From assembly GCA_965153455.1 (NCBI GenBank), contig OZ234503.1:14079118-14143117 (forward strand): a stretch of DNA of 64,000 nucleotides. Direction: 5' to 3'. The position numbers were made by a program, and so were the translations under genes. This stretch comes from Sphagnum compactum. Taxonomy: Eukaryota > Bryophyta > Sphagnopsida > Sphagnales. A model generated the notes under the pieces. That model worked only from the letters and a program-made list of their open reading frames with translations. It ran no database searches and had not been told where the DNA came from. This document shows, one piece after another, positions 36,447 to 49,375 of the stretch (position 1 is its first letter; every line of letters begins with the position of its first letter).

Positions 36447-39400
36447 ATGGGGCAGCAGCAACAGCAAGAAGGTCCGGTGGCTATGGAGGAGGATGTGAAG
36501 ATGGAAACAACGGCTGAAGACTCTCGTCATTTGCAGCATGGATTCAGCCCTGACTATCTCAAGCTTTATTACGGTAAAACTTTCTGTCTTCCTCGCCCCT
36601 CCCTCCCTCCCTCCCTTGCGTTTCTTTCCTTCCTTCCTCCCCTCTCTCGTTTGTAATCCCGCTGTTTTCTTTGGCAAGCAAGCAAGTAAGCAAGGAGGGA
36701 AAAACCAAAGGGATTGTAAACGAGGAAGTTGTGTGCACAAGTTTGGATCGGTCTTGTCCCTCAAGAAGGGAGTTGCACGTGGTGTTGTTTTTTTATTGTT
36801 TTTTTTTTCTCGTTGTTTTTGTGGATGTTGTGAGTTTGATCTTAGCTCTAAATGGAGTTTTTTGTTACCAAAAGTAGAAAGAGAATGGAGGTAATGAGAA
36901 TGCGGCTGATACCCCTGCACGTGGAGGCAGGTGAATGCATAATTTGCATGTTTTCTAGCAGATCTGATCGCTTTATGGCGCCTGCCAGTATAAGGCTAGA
37001 AACCAAGTTTTGTTGATGAATTTCACGTCTGTGATGCGTGTAACAGGCAGGATTTTTCCATTCACTGAGATGTACAAGTGGCTCTCTTATGGGAATGGTG
37101 AGTTTTTTTGCAGCCTCCATTGACGTAGCAGGATTTTCTCTGGTAGTTTGTGATGTTTATTTTCCGCAGTTTGTATGCTCAAGATGACTTACATGGTTGT
37201 TTTGTGGTTGTCACAGATGGCAAACATCCAGGCTGTGACCTGTCCTTCATTGCTAGACGAGAATTTTCCTTCACACTTGAGCATGATATATATTTGCGCT
37301 ACTTGTCCTTCCATGATGCATCTGAGATGGAGGCAACAATCCGGGCCAAGTGTCCTCACAAGATTGACATAGGGGCTGTTTACAATGTTGAGGTGAGATT
37401 TTTAGCCCATTGCTTTGTACATGTGGTATCGGCAAGGAGTTTGTTTTCTACCATTGCAATCTTTACAGTTGGAATATTAGATGTGCATTGAACTGTGCTT
37501 GCTTTGTTATGTGGTGATGATGGCGCTGCACAGCCTGCAAAGCGCACAGCATATTCAGGTGCGGGCTCCGATCGTGTCTTTTCTCCTGTAGAGAGGGAGC
37601 TAGTTTTTGATATTGTAAGTTCCTCTGCACCCTGTCCATTGAATTAAGTGTATTTCATGTTTGAGAAACTCTGTCCATTTGCAGCAATGCTGTGATTGTA
37701 GTACATTGCAGCTGTGCTTAAGGCAGTTTGGGATGGGCAGGATATGACAGACTATGATGATATACGGAACTGCTGCTCTGGGGCAGATATTTGTCTCAAG
37801 TGCTGGCCACTCATGACCATTGCAATCAAAGTAGTCGATACTGCACTCAGAGGTTTCTTTCTTTCATTCATAAGTCAATCCTTTCTTGATTCTTGTCAGC
37901 ATTGTGAAGATATATTAGCCATCTAACAGTTTAGGGTCCAGGTTTCAGGAGCTTAGGTTAAGACTCCTTCCAGCAGAGTGTTCAGTTATTAGTTTGCCAA
38001 CTATGAATCTCCTGGCTAGCTGTAAAATTGTTTGTATTTCCATAGACCAGAACAGGGGTGCTAAGTATGGCATGAATATATTTGTATAAATACAGAAATG
38101 CATTGATAGTCTTTTTTCACTAAGACTGCCAACCAGAATAGTTGAGTAATTGCAAGAATTGATCTCATCCCAGATATTGTGACCTTGTGCACTGACAGTA
38201 AATTGGCTGAATTTTCAGATGATTTTGGGTTTGAGCATATACTGTGGGTGTACAGTGGACGTCGTGGAGTTCATTGTTGGGTCTGTGATACAAGAGCTCG
38301 CAGGTGTCTACATATTGCCCATATATCTGATTTTGGTCCTCGAGCAGGGTGTACCAGTTGTTTTGAAAAGGTTTTCACTATCACTTAACATTGCTTGCAT
38401 GTGTTGCAGATTGACAAATGAGCAGAGGACCTCCATTACAGATTACTTTCGCCTCTACAAAGTTTGTACTACACTTTTCCCATCAAGTAGATTCCATACT
38501 GCTGATTGAAGATAGTAAAGAGTTCGGTGCACCATAGGAGTGGTCGGAGATGATTTGCAGATGTATTTTCACTTTATCTCAGATACTGGAAGCTGAACTG
38601 TTGGAAAAGTATTTCTTGTTGCATAAAATTAATGTAGATAGTTCAGTATCTGTTGCCAATGTTGTAATCTGTCTCTAAGGAGAAATTTTTAGACTAGAGT
38701 CAGCTTTAAGACAAGGCTATGGTTCTACTTTGAGATTTTTCACTGAACTTAACAGTGCATTTCTAGCAGCTCTCACTGACCCTAAGTTCTGTCACTAAAG
38801 CTTTGGGTCATTGCCTCATAAAGACTAGTGCAGACTGATTAGAGTTCCAAGCAACAGAGATGTGCAAGCTAAAGGCAAGGTGGTGTGCAATGAAACAGGG
38901 AAATGAGAACACTGCAAAAAAAGTATCCTTGGTAGCAGCATCTCTTCATCCTTCACTGCTGTAAGAATCACTCAGACTCCTGCATCCATGCAAACATTCT
39001 CTAGATTTTTCTGATATTCTTTGTGCTTTTTCAGCTGTACTTAAGTTTGTAGAAGTAGGTGGTTGGTCTCAGCCCATGTTGCCATTTCCCCATCACTCCT
39101 AGTATGGTTTACAGGCTGGGATGTGAATGTTGGGTGCAGACGAGCATATACAGATGTTTGCAGACCATTTTTTGAGGATACAATTTTGTTGAATCAAAGC
39201 TTGCTAACCCCAGAGGGAAACTATGAGAGAGTATTGGATCTTGTGCCAGATGATGGTTAGTCTGTTTCAACATCCATTGCTATAAGTGATGCTCCTTTTT
39301 TGAAGTCTGCATTTCAGTGACAGGTCATATTATGCTTCATGCAATATAGTAATATTGAGCTGCATTCTTCCATATTAATCCCAGTTGTTATATAACTAAG

Positions 39401-41037
39401 GTTTAGTGAAGATGTGGTGTGGCATGTCCTTGAAATCAATGGTTTTGCAATTGTGAAGCTGTGAAGACAAATATGCGCAACAGATGGCAGGAGAATAGGC
39501 GCTCATCAGCTGCTAAAGAGGATGTTAATGCTTCTCGTTGGAGACAACTCAAGCAGACTTTGGAATCAAAGCAGAAGGTAATCTCTTGAAATTGCTCATA
39601 TGAGACTGTTTCATGGTTTCCCTGATAATGTGTTAACAGCTGCCATTCCCATGTTCAAAGTATCTGGCCTGTCTGAGTGATGGCTTGGCATACCATGGAA
39701 TTGAATTGCAGGGACAAGCTTTGAGACGGTGTGTTGAAGAGATTGTGTTTTCCTACACATACCCCAGACTTGATATGGAGGTAATGTGTGCCATTTCTGT
39801 TATTAGTGGTAGGTACCACCACATACAGCAGAGTAGTGAGAAGATTTTCACATGGTAATGAAAGATTGTGTACTGTGAGTGGGCAAAGTGATCCACTTTT
39901 CCTGATCTTTTCATTATGCACTTGCTACTGAGTAGGTGCTCTCACTGTCCTCATTCAAGATATTGACCAGTAATGTGGAAATTTCTGCAGGTGTCCAAGC
40001 ACATGAATCACTTGCTCAAAGCACCCTTTTGTGTGCATCCCAAAACTGGTAATCTTTCCCTTCTCATCATTGGAGTGGAGTACCTGTTTGGGGACTGTAT
40101 GTTGGTGCTGTATGAGGTGGTGGCTATTCCTCAGCTGCTAGTGGTGTACAATCTTGTGCACTACTTGATTTTAGCAAGTGGCTTTGCAGGTCGTGTATGT
40201 GTGCCTATTGATCCACAAAAATGTGAAACCTTTGACCCCACAACTGTGCCCACTTTATCTCAGGTATGAAATTAAGCTATAACTGATTGTCTGGACCAAT
40301 CTTGAACACAGACTAGCTTAATCATAAGTTTGCATCCGTGTAGATGGAAATTTTATCACAATCCATGCCATCTGTCTTCTATATTGCTGACTAGATCTCA
40401 GCATCTGTTTGTAGCTCCTAAATGAACTCAATGAGAATGAGGCAAAGCATTCAAGCATCAATAATGGATCCAAGACAAGAGGTATGCACATTTTCGTAGA
40501 GCAGTTTGTTGGAAGAAATTTAGAACTTGCTCCTGCAGTAGTGATTGCTGTTCTTTTATTTTTCTACAGGGGGTTTTGCATATTTGCCAGAGGGTTAAGG
40601 CCCCAATATTGTGTTACTGACCTATCATCCTTGAGGTGCTGCAATTTCTTGTAGCAGAGTTGACCATTCTGTGTGTTCTGCAAATCAGATCTGGAGAAGA
40701 CATCTCTTGGAAGAGCTGTGCACTTCTTTCAGACATCCTTTCTTGACCCTCTTCTACAAGCAAGCAAGGTGAGAACATTATGCTGTAATCTGTTGTCAAA
40801 AGTGCAAAATTGTAGGCAAGGAGAATCCTTAACAACACTGGACTACAACATGATATACACCCTGCATAAACCTCACTCTGAATCTGAGCTGAGAATCCAG
40901 TGTAGAGACTGGAACTTTTATCCTTTAGTTTGACTATATTTACCTTCATGACTTGATGTGCATGGCAGGCTGAGGTGGCAGCTGCTTACCAAGAGAAATT
41001 GCACGAATCAGCCTCACGACCAACTTTGAACTGGTGA
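36447..41037 (+). CDS. PRIM1: DNA primase small (catalytic) subunit
   Basis: The catalytic subunit of the DNA polymerase alpha-primase complex, which makes RNA primers for nuclear DNA replication. Sixteen exons join in phase: 36447-36573, 37047-37097, 37217-37392, 37534-37614, 37741-37852, 38219-38303, 38410-38461, 38899-38960, 39140-39255, 39459-39577, 39712-39780, 39991-40048, 40190-40263, 40415-40481, 40689-40768, 40969-41037. They give 465 aa (human about 420). The conserved block [19 protein letters not shown] is present. The catalytic aspartates are D144 and D146 in VFDIDMTDYDD and D348 in YPRLDME. Zinc-binding cysteines are C156, C157, C163 and C166, and the nucleotide-binding SGRRGVHCW lies at 195-203. 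The N terminus has a Gln/Glu-rich extension of about 33 residues before SPDYLKLYY. No disruption found. Confidence 0.95.
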
Positions 41038-42444
41038 ACGACTTCTATGTGTTGATGATCTTTAGACTTTTTCTAAGTTGTCTTCGGGACACAAAAATTG
41101 AAGAACTTGGAATTGATGAAGAACTCAAGGTGTGTTGATAATGTTTGTATACTTACAAGAGACAACCCTTTAGAGATCAAGAGACAGATTACATGAGCAA
41201 TTTAAAAACATAGTTCAGACAATATGCTGAACCTCTTCCCTCACAATTTTAACCTGGAGATATAAAACTTTCCAGTGTTACTGCCCTGAAGTACATCATG
41301 CAAAATTGGGTGACGAGTAGAATTTTCTATCCTCCAATGAATCTGCGCTCGTAAACAAAAGTGCAATGTGATTTTGAATTAGATGGGATCTTACCGCCTA
41401 CTTGTGTCTTTAGTGGGTTTGTGTCAGAGGAGACCGGAACTAGTTGTGAGGATCAAGATATGGGGACAGGAGATGCAGTAACCACAGATACATGTTGGTT
41501 CTGGAATTACCAGAGCAGCTTCTTTCACTCAATTCTGCTGTGATATTGTGGATTTTGGTTGCAGACACCATGAACATAGTTTCATAGCAATTGTCCAGAC
41601 AAATTGCTCATATTTCCATTGCCTAATTGTTTGATACAAACGTTTAGCTTATCCTCTGAATTCACGGCAGACCCCAAGTGTAAGACTTGGCATGATATTG
41701 ACCCATCTACGTTTCCCACTTTTTGGAATTGTCTGGCTGCAGTTGTCAGCTGCCAGTGAGCTTCTACTGGAGGTTGGATATATCCTAACTGCCTGTCAAA
41801 TTTGGCAAGCTTCCTTTCAAAAATTCATTACATGACTTTTGTTTTACATTTTTAAAGTCGAAAAGTTCTTGACTAAAACTGCCTAAGATCATGCTAGTAC
41901 GAGGGCAAATGAGTTCTTTGTAGTCTATGATGGAGAGTGCAAGGAGAGTTGTAAGGGAGTTGCTAGAGGTGTGCAATGTGACAAAGTTCAAAGGTCTGAA
42001 CCATTGAATGGAATAAACAATTAAGTTTGATTTTAAAGTTATGATTTATACAGTATTGTTTGGATGTTGTATTCCTCACAACCAAAACTTGATTTGGCAA
42101 GAAGTTTACCCATTTTAATCATTGTAACCGTTGTGATGCATAAAATTGTGCTCTTCCAGAACTGAGTTTATCATTTGCTAGGATTGCCAATTGCAACTGC
42201 ATTCATTTCAGTCTTGACCTGATTGCAGTGATCTCTTCGAAGCAAATCTGCAAGATTGGCCAAAAGTCTATTGAAGGTGTAACCAGGGTTGGAAGCGGTG
42301 GGATGTGTCTGTAGAACACCAAAGTATGGGAGAATTGTACCCTTGTTTTAGCAATGTGAAGATGTCATGATTTATTCTTGGCTTGTCATTTCAAACTGAA
42401 TTAGAGTATGAGACTTGTGGTTTGTCTTCACTTCTGAATGAAAC
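41038..42444. other. 3' flank of the primase gene, no further gene recognised
   Basis: Continues directly from the primase stop codon, so the first few hundred bases are probably 3' UTR and flank. No open frame here has recognisable motifs or matching splice borders. Confidence 0.4.
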
Positions 42445-42880
42445 ATTATGACTTGAGAGTGTTGGTACATTTGTATCGATGAGAGACAGCCATCCTTTTC
42501 ACATTGCAGAAGCTTTTTGAATGTGAGTGCTGAGTTCAGAGGGAAACTGACAGTGATGTGCAGGATGAATTCCAAAAACATTATGACTTGAAGATGTTGG
42601 TGCATGTGTGCAACAATGAGAAAGACGGCCATCCTTGCATCTTGAAGAAGCTTTTTGAATGTGAGTGCTGAGTTCAGAGGGAAACTGACAGTGATGTGCA
42701 GGATGAATTCCAAAAACATTATGACTTGAAAATGTTGGTGCATGTGTGCGACAATGAGAAAGACGGCCATCCTTGCATCTTGAAGAAGCTTTTTGAATGT
42801 GAATGCTCCGTTCAGAGGGAAACTGACAGCAATATGCAGGATGAACTCCAACCCGACAGTCTCATCCTGGTTCATAGATG
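42445..42880. repeat. Tandem repeat of 135-138 bp, three units
   Basis: ATTATGACTTGA begins units at 42445, 42580 and 42718. Each carries GAAGCTTTTTGAATGTGA, then TTCAGAGGGAAACTGACAG and GCAGGATGAA. The spacing (135 and 138) is a multiple of three. Read on the plus strand, a unit encodes LVHVCDNEKDGHPCILKKLF; two copies are broken by TGA after FECEC while the last reads through. The minus strand is open across all units (42875-42372), but has no motif. Confidence 0.9.
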
Positions 42881-43859
42881 AACGAGGTCAATGAGTTGAC
42901 AAGAAATTTAGTGTATATTTCACTAGGTTCTCTGGGAGTCCTGGAGGCCAGAGCGAGAAACTTTGGCAAGAGTTCTTCTTCCCAGCTCCTTCATTGTGGT
43001 GGGTAATTCTGTCAGGGAAAGCAATTGCCATACTACTAATCCTATAGCAGTTTCTCTTTGTCAATCAAGTTACTGCTCTTGTTGAAGGATGTAGTATGAA
43101 CTAAACTTTGGAGGAAATTCTTTTCAAATCTCATGTGCAGGATAAGGATCATGAGGTCAGAATAGGCGAGTCAATCCAATTGCTGTGAGGAATTCGCTTG
43201 CTGATTGATATCAACCATTGCTGATGGACGAAGGAAGGCAAGCATATCCTTGTGATTTTTGTGAAAGCTCTAAATACACACAAAGGTGCGAGGAAGGATG
43301 TTCTCACCTAAGTTGGTTCTCACAGGAGTTTCACCCCCTGTTTTGGTTTTGCCTTACCTACACTCAGCTCATATTCTTCATAAAATATCAAGTTTTCTAT
43401 AACTAAAATCCTGCAAATCTTGTGAACTGGTACCCAGTTTTGGTCACTTTATGGTTTTGAGAAAGTTCCCTTAATCTACTATACTCTATAATGAATCTAA
43501 ACACAATATCTTACTATACTCTACAACGAATTTAAAACATAATATCCTTGCCTTGGGAGGCAACACACCAACAAAGCAACATCAACAAAGTGCCATGAAT
43601 CACAATACCACAAATTCTTTACATTGCAAGTTACCATCAACCTCTTCAACACTATTTCAACGTGTCCATGCATTAGAGTTATTTGTGAAGTCATGAGATC
43701 CCAAGAGTAAAAACCCTGGGTTTCTTTGAAATTAAGGACAACAATCAAAATTCATTATAGGATAGTGCCAAATGAACATAACACGAGAAAACTCAAATTT
43801 CTTCCTTCTTCATCGAGGATGATTTGAGTTTCTTCGTCTCCTATGTTCTGCACGTGCCT
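42881..43859. other. Intergenic stretch, no gene recognised
   Basis: Unremarkable except at 43480-43555, where two staggered copies of CTATACTCTA-AA-GAAT-TAAA-ACA(C)AATATC match the repeat at 20158-20205. Confidence 0.4.
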
Positions 43860-44860
43860 ATGTGTTTACCTAAGGGCCTACTTGTGTTATGGGATACTTA
43901 AGGAGATTTAAGGGATTATATAAAACTTACCTAAGAGGTTAATTAGGGACTCAAGGTAGGGGAAAGCTAAGGATTATTTTAAAAGTTACATAGCGACTAT
44001 CTATATATGATCTACAAAGAAATTTAAGGATTTACCAAGGTTATGAAATACTTGCAAACTATTTCGGGGGCTACTTAAGACCTACTTAGGGAATCCAAGG
44101 AAACACCTAAAGACCTCCCTAAAATATGGGATACTTAAAGGTTATTCAAAGGGTTATGTAAAGCTTGTTAAATATTATTGGGGGGTTATTAAAATCTTAC
44201 ATAAGGTGCATAAGGCCTACCAAGGGACTACTTAAGAAATTCTTAGGGGCTACCTCGATAATAAATATTTAAGGCCTATTTAAAAGGCTACTTAAGGATT
44301 CACGTAGGGGCCTACTTAGGTTATGGGACACCTAAAGGCTATTTAGGGAATTACATAAAACCCTTATGTAATCTGTAATTATCTTCTTAAGTAACTCCTA
44401 AATAGTCTCAAATGTAGTTTCACAAGTATCCCCTTAAATAATTTTTTAACTTATGAATCCTTAAGCAAATTCTTAAATGACCCTTCAATAGCCCCAAAAG
44501 TATCATGTTACATATCCCTTAATTTAAGAAGTTCTAAGATAGGCCTAGGTAAGCCCTATGTAGCTCTCAAAATATCTTTAATTATCCCCTTCAATAGCCC
44601 TAAAAGTATCATGTCATGTATCTCTTAAGTAGTCCCTTGGTAGGCCTTATGTAATCCCTAAGTGTCCCCTTAAGTAGCTCCCTAGTTAAACCCTAAGATT
44701 TCCTTTATGTAAGCCCATAAGTAGCCCTTGCTAGATATTTGTTAATTTAACAAGTCTTTTTATAATCTCTTATATAGACCTTATGTGACCTTTTAAATAG
44801 TCATTAAATAACCTTTAGGTAACCCTTAAGATGGCCTATCCTAAAAATTTATATTATTGC
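43860..44860. repeat. Degenerate short-unit repeat with opposite orientations in its two halves (foldback)
   Basis: Left of about 44350 the sequence is built from words such as CTACTTAAGG and GGGATACTTAA. Right of it the complementary words CCTTAAGTAG and CCCTTAAGTA dominate. A perfect 29-base inverted match links 44209-44237 with 44623-44651, and many weaker inverted matches surround the centre. No open frame of note. Confidence 0.8.
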
Positions 44861-45654
44861 CTGAAGTTCTATCAATTTTATTTTTAAACACAAAATTTTT
44901 TAACGTGACACATTATTGACTATAAGTGGGAAAGTAAATAACCGATGGTTAGGTGAATAGGTAGGTCGATAAATAGGTAGCTCATGAATAAGTATATAGT
45001 TAGCCAATGAATAAATAGGTAGGTAGTTCATAGGTAAGCCTAACCTAGTTCATCCCCTACTAGGTAGTCCCTTATTGCCACAATGTATGGAGACCATAAT
45101 GTCATTAGAAAAGTGATTATGATAATCATCTTTGAGGACTTTATCTTTAGTTTTGAATATTAACTTTCATTTGGTTGGATTTTACAAATAACTCAAAAAG
45201 GGAAGGTGAATGGTATAATTAAGATTAAAGTGAGGGTCAAACTAAATATTACTTTATATTTTTATTATAGTGTGCTAATTAATAATTATCATTGAATTCT
45301 TTTTGAAGTGTGCAATTCAATCCAAACTTATCAAAATAAGATTTTCATTTTTTTGGGAAAAAAAAAGTGCGTAAACAATGTTTATGAAAATTTGAATCAA
45401 TTTATCATTTTTTGAAATATTAGTTACCAAGGATGTTATGCTTTGAAAAAAAATCAAAGAATTATTATTGGTTAATACCATCTTAACATTGATTCCATGT
45501 CATAGTTGCTTAAGGTTTAATGTTAATTAACATTTTAAGTGTAGATTTGTGATTAAGTTTTAAAATCTTTAACACTAACCTAACATTAGAGTTAACACTA
45601 AATATAGTCATATTATAAGCATGGCTAATATTACTTGTTATGGATGTGAACATT

Positions 45655-46000
45655 GGACATGATCATATGATGAATCAAGTTTATTCACATGGATTTTCAT
45701 CCATGATTTCATAGTTCACTCGCATATAACTTAGAGACTATTTATATAATTTAACTCATGATTCAATTTTAAATAACTTATAGTTAACTTTCAATTCATT
45801 CATAGTTTTCTTAATTCACAACTAATTCATTTTTAATCAACTCATAGTTAATTCATAGGTCACTTATAATTCATTTTCGGTTCCTTGTTAGTTAACTCAT
45901 AGTTTACTTACAATTAGAAAGTTTCTTAAAAAGTTTTTTTGGGTCAATAGGTTTATAAAAACCTTCATGGAAACTTCCTTGAACTAAATATCCAAAGTGT
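45655..46000. repeat. Dispersed AT-rich repeat, copy 2
   Basis: Same block order as 31400-31795: a segment with TTTTCATCCATGATTTCATA, a core of CATAGTTAACTTTCAATTCA-like words, then GGAAACTTCCTTGAACTAA. Both copies lie in the same orientation about 14 kb apart. Confidence 0.7.
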
Positions 46001-46734
46001 TAAGGGCACAAAAACAACCAAGTCTAAAAGATTTCCTGACGAAGACAAGAACAAAGGTAGGCCTAATTCTAATTCCAAATTGTGAAATAAAAAAAACAAA
46101 AACATAACCATGATAGGTGCGGAAAAAAATCCAATAAGAGTTTATTGCAATAATGAAATAAAATACAGAACAAGGTTATGACAAAAAATCGTACCCAAAA
46201 CTAATGTTGAATAAACTAAAGGTATTGGGAAAATATACCTCTATTCATATTTTTTTGTTTTTCTGAACCACATTCGGTGGACAAGGGGGTGTTGGTGGTT
46301 GAGAAGCCTGATCAGTTTCAAGTTTTGGACCTAAACCAAAAATTATAAAAAAAGTAACTCCTTACTTTGTAATAGAAAAAACCTAACCTTAAAACCTTAA
46401 ACGTAAAAAAACACACAAAATGCAGGTATTGTAAAACATCAAATCACACGATCAAATGCAACTACTCAAACTTTAACCTTTTTTAGGTATTGTAATAAGA
46501 ATATTATGAAAAAAAAATCTTGCACCTTCCATCAAATGATGGAAAATGTGGGTATAATTAAAATTAAATCTATTTGTACGATCATTTTTTTGCATTCAAT
46601 TTAATATGTATAAATTCTAAAACAATCTAACCCACAATTTCTGGATCAAAATTCCCAATCTGTATTGGGAGGGATTTCATCATTTGAATTGTAAATAGTC
46701 ACCATTACCAACTTTAAGTTGCATGGATTACTTG

Positions 46735-46850
46735 ATTCACCAACTATTGGTTATGATGGAACAACATTTTGTTCCCAAATTATCGGTTCTGATGAAGCAA
46801 CATTTTGCTCCCCAATTGTTAGTCCTAATGAAACAACACTTTGATTTTGA
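46735..46850. repeat. 36-bp tandem repeat, three units
   Basis: TATTGGTTATGATGGAACAA, then TATCGGTTCTGATGAAGCAA, then TGTTAGTCCTAATGAAACAA, spaced 36 bases. The plus frame reads through all three (unit like GSDEATFCSPIV), with no stop until the end of the third unit. A coding remnant is possible but nothing is recognised. Confidence 0.7.
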
Positions 46851-47039
46851 ACTTCCAAATCACAACCAACTTTCTTCAGTTTCCTTCCTCTAACCAATCC
46901 TAAACATTAAAAAAACCACAAAATCATTATTAATTGTCAATTCTAATGAACTAGCCTTCTTTGTAGCAAAAGGACCAAAGAAGAAGATTTTTTTTCAAAC
47001 AAAAAAAAGGAAAAAAAGAACCTTATTTGTAGCAAAATA

Positions 47040-47910
47040 CCCATAGATAAATGAAAAAAAAAAAAGGCAACGATTTATTGTTGTCGCCTTCTTTGTAGTA
47101 ACACCAACAGAAAAAGGCGATGGCAAATTGTCGTTGCCTTTTGACGCATCCCTAAACTTTTTGATAGATTCAACTCCGAGTCTAAAGGTGAAAATAACGA
47201 AAGGATAAAGAGTTAGGGTACGCTCCCTAACTCGCAGCACTTCCGACATAGAGGGGCATGCTGGAGCTCCGGGATGGGGACTAAAGCGAGTGACAAGAGA
47301 ATCAATTATTCACACGGACGTGCACAAACCAAACAACAAGTTGGTTAGTGCGTAGTTGGAGCACTTTTGGTTCACGGATGAGCCATGGGTAAACACGGAC
47401 TCACAAGACTCACCACGGCCCAGACTTGGGGGAAGCCACCACTTTTCCCCTTATAATATTCTCTATGCCTGGCCTCCACGGGGCCTACACCCAAATGTCA
47501 TTTTGTTTAGGGACTTCCAAGTTGGGAATCCCGAAATTCCCGGCTTTGGAGGCCCATAACTCTTTGTGCAGATCTTCGTTTGAGGTGAGGTCAAAAGAAA
47601 AGTTGTAACCCTTATCGAGAGCTTTCCAAGGTTATGTGGTACACCACCTACACGCAAGTAAATCAGGGTGATTATCGACTTTTAGTGGTTGGGAGTCAAA
47701 TTGGTAGTTTGACGCGCTTCTTTCGACCATAACTTATGTTTTAAGTACCCAAATGGGTTATGTAAGCCCATTTCAGACATCTACATTCTAAGAACTTTCT
47801 AATGACATGTGAAACTTTTTAATCCAATGAGTTTTGACCCGTGCAATTTCCCTCTGGAGATACGGGAGTCCATCGGAACTCTAATTCCCAAAGTGTCGTG
47901 TCTTTGCATC
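47040..47910. other. Non-repeat insertion-like block within the tandem-array region
   Basis: The segment AAAAAGGCGATGGCAAATT occurs at about 47111 and, in a close copy, at about 47926. Between them (about 47142-47905) lies GC-richer, non-repetitive sequence unlike the array. It begins TGACGCATCC and ends near TTTGCA, TG..CA-like borders as in an LTR, but no target-site duplication is evident. It could be a solo LTR or unrelated intergenic DNA. Confidence 0.3.
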
Positions 47911-49375
47911 AACACCAATAGGAAAAAAGGCGATGGCAAATTCTTGTTGCCCTTTTCGCAGCAACAACACAAAAGAAGAAGATAACAACAATTGGCAACC
48001 ATTGTCGTCTTTTTCTTTGTCTCAAATAGTAAAACAGAGGAAAACCTTTTGCTAGCATATTTCCTGCCATCGTCTTTTACATCTAAAAGGAACCAGAATA
48101 GGAGGAGGCGAAGACAATGACGATCATAGATCATCATCGTCTTATGTCTTTCACAAGAGTGACGAAGGCCAACACGAAAAAAAATGAGGATGATGGTTCT
48201 ATGCTGTTGTCTTCGTGTTTGAAAGAAGTGAGAGTTGGAGGAGGAGGCGAAGATCGCGATGTCTTCTTTCTTTTATAGGAGTGACAAAGGTGATAAACAA
48301 AAGACACAAAAACGATGGCAAAAGTCATCATCTTTGTGTCTGAGAGGAATGAAAATAGGGAGAGGAGAAGAAGACAACGATCATAGATCATTGTCGTGTT
48401 CTATCTTTCACAGGAGCAGCGAAGGCCAAAAGAAAAAAAAACATGAAAACGATGGCATAGGCCATCGTCTTTGTGTCTGAGAAGAGCGAGAGCAGGAGGA
48501 GGAGGTGAGGACGACGACAATATGTGATCATCGTCGTTGTTGCCTACCTTTCATAGGAATGACGAAGGCAAAAAACAAAAGACATGAAGATAATGGTTTC
48601 TGTTTGAGAGGAACGAGAACAAGAGGAGGGGAAGATGACGATGATCACAAATCGTAATCTTTTATCTTTCACAAGAACGTTGAGAACATAAAAAAAGAAG
48701 ACAGAAAGATGAGTTCTATGTTGTCGTCTTTGTGTATGAGAGGAACAAGAACAGGAGGAGGAGGTGAAGACGATGACGATTAGATTTTCGTTGTCTTTTT
48801 GTCTTTCATAGGAGCAACGAAGGTTTAAAAAGAAAAAAACACGAAGACAATGGCATAAAGTTATCATCTTTGTGTTTGAGAGGAGCGAAAATAGGAGAAG
48901 AAGACGATGATGATCTGTGATTGTCGTCATCTTCTGTCTTTCATAAGGGTGATGAAGGCAAAAAGAAACAAAAGACACCAAGACGATAGGTCTGTGTCGC
49001 CTTTTTCATGTCTGAGAGGAGCAAGAACAGAGGAGGAGGCGAAGACAACAATAATCTTTCATCGTTGTTGTCTTTTGTTTTTCAAAGGAGCAAGGGAAGC
49101 CACAAAAAAAAACACAAAAACGATAGCTCAAAGTCGTCGTCTTTGTGACTGAGAGGAACAAGAACAAGGAGGAGGCGAAGATGACGACGATCAATCGATC
49201 ATTGTCATCTTCTATTTTTCACAGGAGTGACCAATGAGAGAAAAAAAACAATGAAGATGATGACTGTGCGTCGTTGTCTTTGTGTTTAAGAGGAGCTGGA
49301 ACAAGAGGTGAAGATGATGATGATCTTTGTGATCGTCATCGTCTTTTGGTTTTCAAAGGAGCAACGATGAGAAGA
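47911..49375. repeat. Tandem array of about 130-bp units, each with palindromic modules
   Basis: About ten units, marked by GGAGGAGGCGAAGA-like words near 48103, 48238, 48362, 48495, 48613, 48754, 48893, 49034, 49171 and 49303. Each unit holds inverted-repeat modules: for example ACGATGGC at 48449-48456 pairs with GCCATCGT at 48461-48468, and ACGACGA at 48511-48517 pairs with TCGTCGT at 48531-48537. Units differ by substitutions and small indels. The array ends about 470 bp upstream of the RTF1 start codon. Open frames on the minus strand (up to 145 codons) follow from the repeat and were not called genes. Confidence 0.8.

Noticed and set aside
36231-36920. 229-codon minus-strand open frame over the primase start
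   Set aside because: It lies antisense to the GA-rich leader and first exon. Its Ser/Leu-rich composition comes from the CT repeat, and it has no motif.
42372-42875. 167-codon minus-strand open frame across the tandem repeat
   Set aside because: Openness is a by-product of a repeat whose unit is a multiple of three. The protein has no recognised motif, and no splice partners were found.
47142-47905. Solo LTR
   Set aside because: TG..CA-like ends are suggestive, but no target-site duplication, no partner LTR and no primer-binding context were found, so it is listed only as an insertion-like block.
47911-49375. CRISPR-like impression from the regular array
   Set aside because: The genome is eukaryotic, units are contiguous and degenerate, and there are no unique spacers between identical repeats.
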